The notes under the pieces were generated by a model. It was given only the letters and a program-made list of their open reading frames with translations, searched no databases and was not told the origin of the DNA. DNA of 44,796 bases from Anaerolineales bacterium. GTDB taxonomy: Bacteria; Chloroflexota; Anaerolineae; Anaerolineales; Villigracilaceae. How positions within the stretch are numbered: position 1 is the first letter of the stretch; each line of letters begins with the position of its first letter. The position numbers and the translations under genes were made by a program. Positions 39,102 to 44,796 of this stretch are shown one piece after another. The stretch is from assembly GCA_020634895.1 (NCBI GenBank), contig JACKAV010000014.1, forward strand, positions 1 through 44,796. The letters run 5' to 3'.

Positions 39102-40111
39102 TGCTCGAACTTCGCAACGTCGTCAAATCCTACGAAGGCAAGCCTTTGCTCAACGACATTTCCTTCACCGTCTCACAAGGCGAAACCATCTGTCTGCTTG
39201 GCGCATCGGGCAGCGGCAAAAGCACTATTTTGAGGATGATCGCTGGATTGGATTTTCCCGACCGTGGAGCAATTCTGCTAAACGGCATTGACCTCGCCGG
39301 TACACCGCCTCACCTCCGCGACTTTGGCTTGGTCTTCCAAGACTATGGGCTTTTCCCTCACCTAAACGTTTTTGACAACATTGCCTTCGGTTTGAAAATG
39401 CGTAACCTCCCCGCCGACGAAATTTCCCTGCGCGTAGCCGCTCTTTTGGGGCAGGTCAATTTGGCAGGCTTTGACTCTCGCAAAGTGACCGACCTCTCCG
39501 GCGGCGAACAGCAACGCGTGGCTCTTGCGCGTGCGCTTGCGCCCAGTCCGCGCCTGCTGATGTTCGACGAACCCCTCGGCGCATTGGACAGGTCACTGAA
39601 AGAAGGCCTGCTCAACGAAATTCGCAGCATTTTGCATGAAACAAAGATTCCCGCCATTTACGTCACTCACGACCAGGAAGAAGCCTTTGCCATCGCAGAC
39701 CGCATCCTCGTCTTACACGAAGGCACTATCATCCGCGATGGAACGCCAAGCGAAATTTGGAAAGACCCAAAATTTGCTTTTGTGGCGAAGCTACTGGGAA
39801 TTGGCAATGTCATCGATGGGGAAGTGGTGACAGAGAATAAAGTCAAAACAGCATTTGGCACTTTTGATATAAGCTGCACAAAAAATGTTGGAGAAAAAGC
39901 TCAATTACTAATAACCGAGTTCCCCTCTCCAGCGGGAGAGGGGCGGAGGGGTGAGGGCGAAGCGCAGATAAAACTAACAGTGGAAGATGTGCTTTTTAAG
40001 CAGGATCAGTTTCAGGTCAAAGGGAGAGGCGGGCTTGTCATCCACATGAAAAAAGCGCCGCGCATTGGTGACGTCATCACTGTGCAGGTTCAGGTAAAAT
40101 GCCTGTCATGA
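39101..40111 (+). CDS. thiQ: Thiamine ABC transporter ATP-binding protein
   Basis: 336 residues. Walker A GASGSGKST, Q-loop LVFQDYGLFPHLNVFDNIAFGL, signature LSGGEQQRVALARAL, Walker B RLLMFDEPLGALD and switch His in YVTHDQEEAFA are intact. A C-terminal TOBE-like region (about 235-335) is interrupted by a palindromic repeat translated as FPSPAGEGRRGEG (about 274-286). It powers ThiP. The ATG overlaps the thiP stop by one base. ATPases of this subfamily also serve iron or polyamine uptake; the riboswitch supports thiamine. Confidence 0.93.
   Translation: MLELRNVVKSYEGKPLLNDISFTVSQGETICLLGASGSGKSTILRMIAGLDFPDRGAILLNGIDLAGTPPHLRDFGLVFQDYGLFPHLNVFDNIAFGLKMRNLPADEISLRVAALLGQVNLAGFDSRKVTDLSGGEQQRVALARALAPSPRLLMFDEPLGALDRSLKEGLLNEIRSILHETKIPAIYVTHDQEEAFAIADRILVLHEGTIIRDGTPSEIWKDPKFAFVAKLLGIGNVIDGEVVTENKVKTAFGTFDISCTKNVGEKAQLLITEFPSPAGEGRRGEGEAQIKLTVEDVLFKQDQFQVKGRGGLVIHMKKAPRIGDVITVQVQVKCLS
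39922..39957. repeat. Palindromic repeat inside thiQ
   Basis: CCCCTCTCC / GGAGAGGGG with an AGCG loop (39922-39943), followed by CGGAGGGGTGAGGG. From memory this phrase is a widespread interspersed repeat. Here it is in frame inside the TOBE region. Confidence 0.75.
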
Positions 40112-40557
40112 AAATCCTCAAAAAGAATCCGGCAGAAGAAGTTACCTGGCAATACGATGGTGCGGAATTGCGTCGTGGTGAAAATTCGATAACGGTGGAA
40201 GCATTTTTCAATCGCGATGATTTGCCTTTTCAAGATATTGTTTTGAAACGGAACGACCGCTTTGTGGAAACTTTCTTCACGGACAAGTGGTACAACATCT
40301 TTGAGATATACGACCGCGATGACGGCGCATTAAAAGGCTGGTATTGCAACCTTACCAAGCCCGCCATTATTGAGGCTGGACAAGTTTCCTACGTTGACCT
40401 GGCTCTCGATCTATGGGTTACTCCCGATGGCAGGCAAACTGTTTTGGACGAAGATGAATTGGAGGAATTGAATTTGGGGGATGAATTGAAAAAGAAAGTT
40501 TATGAAGGTTTGCTGGAATTGCAAACTTACTTTAAAGAAAAAAATCCCCTGCCATAA
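40099..40557 (+). CDS. DUF402 family protein
   Basis: 152 residues, MPVMKILKKNPAEEVTWQYDG start. The middle (KWYNIFEIYDRDDGALKGWYCNLTKPA, then DLALDLWVTPDGRQTVLDEDELEEL) is the DUF402 signature, with conserved Tyr, Asp and Glu residues that bind nucleotide phosphates in related Ntdp/SA1684-type phosphatases. It overlaps thiQ by 13 bases, so it is translationally coupled. A role in hydrolysing a nucleoside di- or triphosphate is family knowledge; a link to thiamine is inference. The stop codon lies in the loop of the terminator. Confidence 0.85.
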   Translation: MPVMKILKKNPAEEVTWQYDGAELRRGENSITVEAFFNRDDLPFQDIVLKRNDRFVETFFTDKWYNIFEIYDRDDGALKGWYCNLTKPAIIEAGQVSYVDLALDLWVTPDGRQTVLDEDELEELNLGDELKKKVYEGLLELQTYFKEKNPLP

Positions 40558-40570
40558 GCAGGGGATTTTT
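40541..40570 (+). terminator. Terminator of the thiamine operon
   Basis: AAATCCCCTGC / GCAGGGGATTT stem with a 5-base loop CATAA holding the last bases and stop codon of the DUF402 gene, then a T run. Confidence 0.92.
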
Positions 40571-40577
40571 TGAACGC

Positions 40578-40724
40578 TTAGAAATTGTTCCAAACGTAAT
40601 AACCGACACCGGAAGCCAGCACACAACAGCAGCACAACACGACAATGGCGACAACGGCGATGATAACGTTGCGATTATTGGAAGGTGCGGGATTCTCCGA
40701 TGGGGTAACAGGCATATCGTTCAT
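40578..40724 (-). CDS. Small single-pass membrane protein with a Cys cluster
   Basis: 48 residues starting MNDMPVTPSENPAPSNN; the ATG has AAGGAGAG upstream, and the longer open frame from 40823 is rejected because it overlaps the DUF4126 gene. One membrane helix, VIIAVVAIVVLCCCCVLA, contains four consecutive Cys residues, followed by SGVGYYVWNNF. The Cys cluster could be palmitoyl-like modified or bind metal (speculation). Function unknown. A TATAAT box lies at 40768-40773 on this strand. Confidence 0.7.
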   Translation of the reverse strand: MNDMPVTPSENPAPSNNRNVIIAVVAIVVLCCCCVLASGVGYYVWNNF

Positions 40725-40780
40725 GATTTCTCTCCTTGTTTGAAATGGCGTGCAAGATGATTTTGTGATTATAAACGATG

Positions 40781-41353
40781 TCAGGCGGACTGGGATTTCT
40801 GCTTTCGCCCTGACCACCACCAAAGCACGAGCACCAGAAAGATGATGAATAACACTCCGGCAATGATGGGGAGGACGACAGCCAGAACGGAGGTGACGGT
40901 TGCGAGTAGATCTTCGGCGATGGAGACCGGAACGTTTCCAACTCCGCCTGTGGTGGCTGTAACGGCGGGGCGAACCGCGGCTGCCTTTACTGTGTGGACG
41001 CTTCCTGCTACGAGAAGTCCGCAGGCGAGTGCCAGCACGGGGTTGACGTCAGTAATGACGTTGGCGCTAGCGGCGAAGGCGATGGCTCCCGCCACCGGGC
41101 GGACGATGGTTTGGATGAGGTCGTTGATGTGGTTGACGGCAGGCACTTTATCTGCCACCATCTCGATGATGACCAGTACACCAAGCAGGATCAGAATCCA
41201 CGGGTTGGCGAGCAGGTCAAAGGGTTTTGCGAGGCGAAGCGTATCCGGAAAGTAATGTCCGATCACTCCGACTACCAGCAATGGGATATAGGCGTTTAAT
41301 CCCGCACTGGCGGAAAGTCCAAAAGCGGAAAAAATGCCAAGTAAAAGATCCAT
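40781..41353 (-). CDS. DUF4126 family membrane protein
   Basis: 190 residues. FGLSASAGLNAYIPLLVVGVIGHYF near the N-terminus and the GAIAFAASANVITDVNPVLALACGLLVAGSVH region are the DUF4126 signature; about five membrane helices. The C-terminus is short and basic (WWWSGRKQKSQSA). Function unknown. ATG preceded by AAGGAGA; a -10 box enclosed by an inverted repeat lies just upstream. Confidence 0.85.
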   Translation of the reverse strand: MDLLLGIFSAFGLSASAGLNAYIPLLVVGVIGHYFPDTLRLAKPFDLLANPWILILLGVLVIIEMVADKVPAVNHINDLIQTIVRPVAGAIAFAASANVITDVNPVLALACGLLVAGSVHTVKAAAVRPAVTATTGGVGNVPVSIAEDLLATVTSVLAVVLPIIAGVLFIIFLVLVLWWWSGRKQKSQSA

Positions 41354-41369
41354 TTAGTTTCTCCTTTTC

Positions 41370-41400
41370 AAAGGTCGTATAGGAATATTATACGATCTTT
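41370..41400. promoter_or_regulatory. Inverted repeat around the DUF4126 promoter -10 box
   Basis: AAAGGTCGTATA and TATACGATCTTT (one mismatch) are separated by 7 bases. The minus-strand TATAAT (41387-41392) lies within it, so a repressor bound here would block transcription. Confidence 0.5.
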
Positions 41401-41414
41401 GCGCATCTTGGTTG

Positions 41415-42254
41415 TCAGCCGGAGAGACCGGGGAATCCGCCCCATGTGCCGGTAAATTGCAGACGGAACAGGTCAATGGTTAGGATCAGAAGCAGCGCAA
41501 GGGTGAGACCTGCTGTGAACGCAAGCCAAAGTTGGCGCGGGTGTTCAAAGCTATTGTCCTGTCTCATGATGATGATCCATAACAGCCCGAATACGATCAA
41601 AAGCAGGGATAGTGTGCCGAGCGCGCTGATATACGCGATGGGGTAGAGTACGATGGGGCTGTTGCTCAAAATGAGCAAATTAATTACGATAATGGAGACA
41701 GTAACAATACCCAATTCCTTCCATCCAAGGGCAGGACGGTCATCCAGGGTTCGCCATAATGTCTGGTTGATGACGGGGTAAAGCATGGCAGCCAACGCAA
41801 TTCCCATGCCGCTGCCAGTGAACAGGCGCAGGGTATTGTTCGGAACGTATAAATTGGGAATTTGCGATAATCCACCTGTAGTTTGTTTGAGAAGGTAAAC
41901 ATAGGAGTTCGTTCCGTCGATGCCGAAGGCAAGGAAGAAGAGGAACAGAACCGCTAAAACGCCGCGAGAGGGGAGTCTGCTTTTCCTTTTACTGACAAAG
42001 GCTTGAAAGAGCAGGGTCAGACCGGCAGCGTAAAATTCACCGGTACAGCGGGCGCACAAGGGAAGTTGACGGTCGTTGATCTGGAAGGAACGCACGTCAA
42101 TGCGGTGACAGACGGCGTAGCCAATGGCGTCGAGTTTGCCCAGCGCGCCTTCGGGGGCAATGACAAACCAGGCAATGACCGCTGCAATGGCGGCAATGGG
42201 CACGACCCAGCTTGCAATGGTTTCGAATTTTGATGGTTGGGGATTTGTTTGCAT
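41415..42254 (-). CDS. DUF2085 family membrane protein
   Basis: 279 residues. Two N-terminal helices flank the family signature VCHRIDVRSFQIN ... LPLCARCTGEF at about 48-72, with conserved Cys and His that may bind metal or haem. Then about six more helices. Function unknown. The start is set by TATAAT on the minus strand 6 bases before the ATG (leaderless). Confidence 0.85.
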   Translation of the reverse strand: MQTNPQPSKFETIASWVVPIAAIAAVIAWFVIAPEGALGKLDAIGYAVCHRIDVRSFQINDRQLPLCARCTGEFYAAGLTLLFQAFVSKRKSRLPSRGVLAVLFLFFLAFGIDGTNSYVYLLKQTTGGLSQIPNLYVPNNTLRLFTGSGMGIALAAMLYPVINQTLWRTLDDRPALGWKELGIVTVSIIVINLLILSNSPIVLYPIAYISALGTLSLLLIVFGLLWIIIMRQDNSFEHPRQLWLAFTAGLTLALLLILTIDLFRLQFTGTWGGFPGLSG

Positions 42255-42260
42255 CGATAC

Positions 42261-42266
42261 ATTATA
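42261..42266 (-). promoter_or_regulatory. -10 box of a leaderless promoter for the DUF2085 gene
   Basis: Minus-strand TATAAT, 6 bases (GTATCG), then the ATG at 42254. Confidence 0.65.
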
Positions 42267-42397
42267 TGAGGGATGAATTTGAATTGCAAGAAAGGCTTAT
42301 TCTGGAAAGAAACTTAACATGCTGTTGAAAGTTTATTCAATGTGCCGCAAAATCTCGTTAAGATGGGTTATCATACACGTAACACAGGAGCGATGTT

Positions 42398-43480
42398 ATG
42401 AAGCGAATAGGAATCCTTACTGGCGGCGGCGATGCGCCTGGTTTGAATGCCGTGATCCGCGCGGCGGTGAAGACGGCGATCAATGAATATCAATGCGAGG
42501 TGCTGGGCATCCGCAACGGGTACGACGGTTTTTTGGAAGAGGATGGCATCATCCCTTTGGGGCGTGACAGCGTGCGGGGCATCCTGCCGCGCGGCGGCAC
42601 GATCCTGGGTTCGGCAAATCGCGGCAATCCGTATGCGCGCAAGGTCATCCGTGACGGGAAGGAAGTGACCATTGATGTTTCGGATGAGATCGTAAAAGGC
42701 ATTAAAAAATTGCAGATGGATGCCCTGCTCGTTCTGGGCGGCGACGGAACCCTGCATATTGCGCATGAACTTTACCAAAAGGGTGTACCTGTCATCGGTG
42801 TTCCAAAGACGATCGATAATGATATCGGCGGCACGGAATTTACATTTGGTTTTGATACAGCAGTAAATATTGCCACAGAAGCCATCGACCGTTTGCATAC
42901 GACCGCCGAGTCGCATCACCGCGCGATGGTCATCGAGTTGATGGGACGCGACGCCGGCTTTATCGCCCTGCACTCCGGCGTCTCTGGCGGCGCGGATGTC
43001 ATTCTCATTCCCGAGATCCCGTTTACCTTTGACAACATTCTTACCAAGGTTCGCACCCGTGTGGAGCGAGGACTGAAGTTCAGCATTTTGGCGGTGTCTG
43101 AAGGTGCAAAACCAAAAGGCGGCGGGCAGGTCTTTTCTCGAAAAGGGGATGAGATGTACGTGCCACGTTTGGGCGGGATCGCGCAGGTTGTAGGAGAATT
43201 CCTTGAAACGCACGGATTCGAATCACGCGTGACCGTTCTTGGTCATCTCCAGCGGGGCGGGACCCCCACCGCATTTGACCGCTGGCTCGCCACACGTTAT
43301 GGAGCGGCGGCAGTCCGTTTGGCGGCACGGGAAGGATATGACCGTATGGTGGCGTTACAATGCGGCGAGATCACCGACCTTCCGCTCGAGGAGGCGGTTG
43401 CCGTGCCCAAACGCGTGGACGTCAATGGCGACGCCGTCATCACGGCACGGAATATTGGTATCTCATTCGGCGATGAATAA
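42398..43480 (+). CDS. pfkA: 6-phosphofructokinase
   Basis: 360 residues. It phosphorylates fructose 6-phosphate in glycolysis. Motifs: GILTGGGDAPGLNAVIRA (phosphate donor loop), LGGDGTLHIA (Gly at the position that favours ATP over pyrophosphate), PKTIDNDI (Lys where bacterial allosteric PFKs have Gly; catalytic Asp), MGRDAGFIAL and LGHLQRGGTPTAFDR. The Gly plus Lys combination is that of the actinobacterial-type group of ATP-dependent PFKs, so ATP use is likely but pyrophosphate cannot be excluded. An ACAGGAG ribosome-binding site precedes the ATG. Confidence 0.95.
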   Translation: MKRIGILTGGGDAPGLNAVIRAAVKTAINEYQCEVLGIRNGYDGFLEEDGIIPLGRDSVRGILPRGGTILGSANRGNPYARKVIRDGKEVTIDVSDEIVKGIKKLQMDALLVLGGDGTLHIAHELYQKGVPVIGVPKTIDNDIGGTEFTFGFDTAVNIATEAIDRLHTTAESHHRAMVIELMGRDAGFIALHSGVSGGADVILIPEIPFTFDNILTKVRTRVERGLKFSILAVSEGAKPKGGGQVFSRKGDEMYVPRLGGIAQVVGEFLETHGFESRVTVLGHLQRGGTPTAFDRWLATRYGAAAVRLAAREGYDRMVALQCGEITDLPLEEAVAVPKRVDVNGDAVITARNIGISFGDE

Positions 43481-43493
43481 AAAGAGTGAATAA

Positions 43494-43525
43494 AAAAGAG
43501 GCGACCAACCGGTCGCCTCTTTTAC
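43494..43525. terminator. Bidirectional terminator between pfkA and the aminopeptidase gene
   Basis: AAAAGAGGCGACC / GGTCGCCTCTTTT, a perfect 13-bp stem with an AACC loop. Confidence 0.93.
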
Positions 43526-43538
43526 TTTTGCGATTATC

Positions 43539-44663
43539 TTATTTCTCGAAAACGAATTGACCGTTTTTGTAAAACAATTCGCCGTCTACTAGAATTTCAG
43601 AATCAGTACGCATATCGCAGATCATGTCCCAGTGAATGACACTCTTATTCTTTGAACCGGTTTCAGGATAACCGTTTCCAAGCGCCATGTGGAATGAGCC
43701 GCCGATCTTTTCATCGAAAAGAATGTTGCCGGTGAATTGCTGAATGTCGAAATTCGTTCCGATGGCGAATTCGCCCAGATAACGCGAACGTTCGTCGCTG
43801 TCGAGGGTCTTCAACAGGAAGTCCAAATTCTTTTCGGCATTGGCGGAAGTGACGCGCCCGTTCGAGAAGGTCAACTCGGCGCCTTCCACGCTGGTGCCCT
43901 GATAGTTGGCGGGATATGTAAACTTCACCCAGCCATTGACCGAGTCCTCGACCGGACCAGTGTAGATCTCACCATCGGGCATATTATGAATGCCGTAGGA
44001 GTTCATGAACGTGCGCCCCTTGACCGAGAGCGTCAAGTCCACGTTTGGTCCGCGCAGGACGACTTGATTTTTGCCCTTCATGAAATCGACAGCCGATTGC
44101 TGTTTTTCCTTCACGTCATTCCAAAAAGCAATGGGATCATCCTCATTGGCATGTACAGCGCCAAAGACGAAATCTTCGTATTCCTTCAAGCTCATATTGC
44201 CGTCTTGCGCATACGCTTCGGTGGGGTAGAGGGTCGTACACCACTTGAGTTCATCGGTTGCGCCGCGGCGGAATTGCGCATCTGTGATAACGCCTGTGGC
44301 TTTTGCGCGGCGAGAGATCTTCTCCGGGTCGATGTTGGATGTCCCTTTGGTGTTTGTCGCCGAATGGATGCGGATGCGTCCCTCGAACTGGTCATAGGCT
44401 AATTTGTAAAAGGTCGGCACAAAGTCCAGTTGAGCGTCGTTGGCGTAGGTCAGGTACATTTCATCCTGGCTGAAAGGCATCGTGCCGGGCAGTGCCATCA
44501 TCAGGTGCGGATGTCCGCCTTTTTCCAATATCTGAATGTACAACTCCCGTAACAAAGGCTCGGCGGCGGTTGTACCTTCGAGCAGGATGCGGTCCCCTGG
44601 TTTTACGCGGGTGGAATGTTCCACCAGAACTTTTGCATATTTCGATACACGGATATCAGCCAA
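43539..44663 (-). CDS. M29 family aminopeptidase
   Basis: 374 residues, normal for the thermophilic aminopeptidase family (AmpS/PepS/AP-T). The N-terminus ADIRVSKYAKVLVEHSTRVKPGDRILLEG is typical. The C-terminal half has EGAELTFSNGRV, LGEFAIGTNF, NILFDEKIGGSFHMALGNGYPETGS and HWDMICDMR with the metal-ligand His, Glu and Asp residues of the dinuclear site. It removes N-terminal amino acids from peptides in the cytoplasm. The start is a TTG with GGAGAAA upstream; no in-frame ATG fits. Confidence 0.92.
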   Translation of the reverse strand: MADIRVSKYAKVLVEHSTRVKPGDRILLEGTTAAEPLLRELYIQILEKGGHPHLMMALPGTMPFSQDEMYLTYANDAQLDFVPTFYKLAYDQFEGRIRIHSATNTKGTSNIDPEKISRRAKATGVITDAQFRRGATDELKWCTTLYPTEAYAQDGNMSLKEYEDFVFGAVHANEDDPIAFWNDVKEKQQSAVDFMKGKNQVVLRGPNVDLTLSVKGRTFMNSYGIHNMPDGEIYTGPVEDSVNGWVKFTYPANYQGTSVEGAELTFSNGRVTSANAEKNLDFLLKTLDSDERSRYLGEFAIGTNFDIQQFTGNILFDEKIGGSFHMALGNGYPETGSKNKSVIHWDMICDMRTDSEILVDGELFYKNGQFVFEK

Positions 44664-44796
44664 TTTATTTCTCCATAGTGCAGAATATCCAAATTATATC
44701 ATTTTCGTTTTTGCCCGTTATTGTAATTACGTTATAGGAGTGTCTATATTCGGAAGTAATTTAGCGGATATTCACCACAGAGATTTACCTTTGTTC
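44664..44796. other. Upstream region of the aminopeptidase gene, to window end
   Basis: Minus-strand TATAAT at 44693-44698 is the likely -10 for the aminopeptidase gene. The rest of this stretch holds nothing I can assign. Confidence 0.5.

Noticed and set aside
42371..43213. 280-codon minus-strand frame over pfkA
   Set aside because: Shadow of the well-supported pfkA gene; the translation is rich in His, Arg and Gln without family motifs.
43737..44402. 221-codon plus-strand frame over the aminopeptidase
   Set aside because: Antisense shadow of the M29 gene with no recognisable motif.
44672..44683. Minimal ORF (ATG GAG AAA TAA) overlapping the ribosome-binding site of the aminopeptidase gene
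   Set aside because: Three codons can arise by chance; the GGAGAAA is better explained as the Shine-Dalgarno sequence for the TTG start.
1..44796. tRNA or rRNA genes, transposases, integrases or phage genes
   Set aside because: None recognised on either strand; the only structured RNA with a clear identity is the TPP riboswitch.

Overview
The window looks like chromosomal DNA from an uncultured or little-studied member of the Chloroflexota, most likely class Anaerolineae. This is inferred from mid-GC content, a PASTA-less PknB-type kinase, a very large multi-GAF histidine kinase, DUF4388/small-GTPase signalling genes, DUF2085/DUF4126 membrane proteins and the kinds of short dispersed repeat present. 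No rRNA, tRNA, CRISPR array, transposase or phage gene was seen. Both ends are cut: the first gene lacks its 5' end and the last 130 bases are only the upstream region of an aminopeptidase gene.

Layout. 1-3678: tail of an ABC-2 exporter permease, a lipoprotein and a membrane Ser/Thr kinase, closed by a terminator. 3744-5932: DUF554 membrane protein, PduO-type cobalamin adenosyltransferase and a divergent HET-C/phospholipase C-like protein. 6168-10512: housekeeping run GatB/YqeY protein, PgpH (c-di-AMP phosphodiesterase), YbeY, DgkA-type lipid kinase and an endonuclease IV-like TIM barrel. 10582-13790: minus-strand GNAT, DevR/NarL-type regulator, then the M23 peptidase / SDR / DinB operon. 13954-20495: Hsp20, BMP-like lipoprotein, a degenerate receiver protein, a structured leader with a tiny ORF and two terminators, and several GNAT proteins, with a HAD hydrolase and a zinc-ribbon protein carrying a histone H1-like tail.

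20647-35385 is the most striking part: about 14.7 kb on one strand encoding DUF4388 (PATAN) protein, Ras-like GTPase, Ser-type alpha/beta hydrolase, V4R sensor protein, left-handed beta-helix protein, an acyl-ACP reductase (AAR) homologue with the catalytic Cys, a receiver protein with a degenerate GGDEF domain, a 2471-residue histidine kinase with eleven GAF domains, a CheY-like receiver and an Asp-type alpha/beta hydrolase. The combination suggests a signalling pathway linked to a lipid-derived (perhaps fatty aldehyde) molecule, with polarity or motility style output proteins. This functional link is inference.

35423-40557 is a complete thiamine operon: a sigma70-like promoter, a TPP riboswitch with a readable terminator/antiterminator, thiN, thiB, thiP, thiQ and a DUF402 protein. 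It is unusually rich in short repeats, several of them inside the reading frames: five heptamer arrays, a CACGGAG-type inverted repeat, a CCCCTCTCC/GGAGAGGGG palindrome and a TCATTGCGAG...GAAGCAATCTC element. 40578-44663: small membrane proteins, DUF4126, DUF2085, pfkA and an M29 aminopeptidase. A recurrent feature across the window is a TATAAT box 6-7 bases before an ATG, which points to leaderless mRNAs for at least six genes and settles several start sites.
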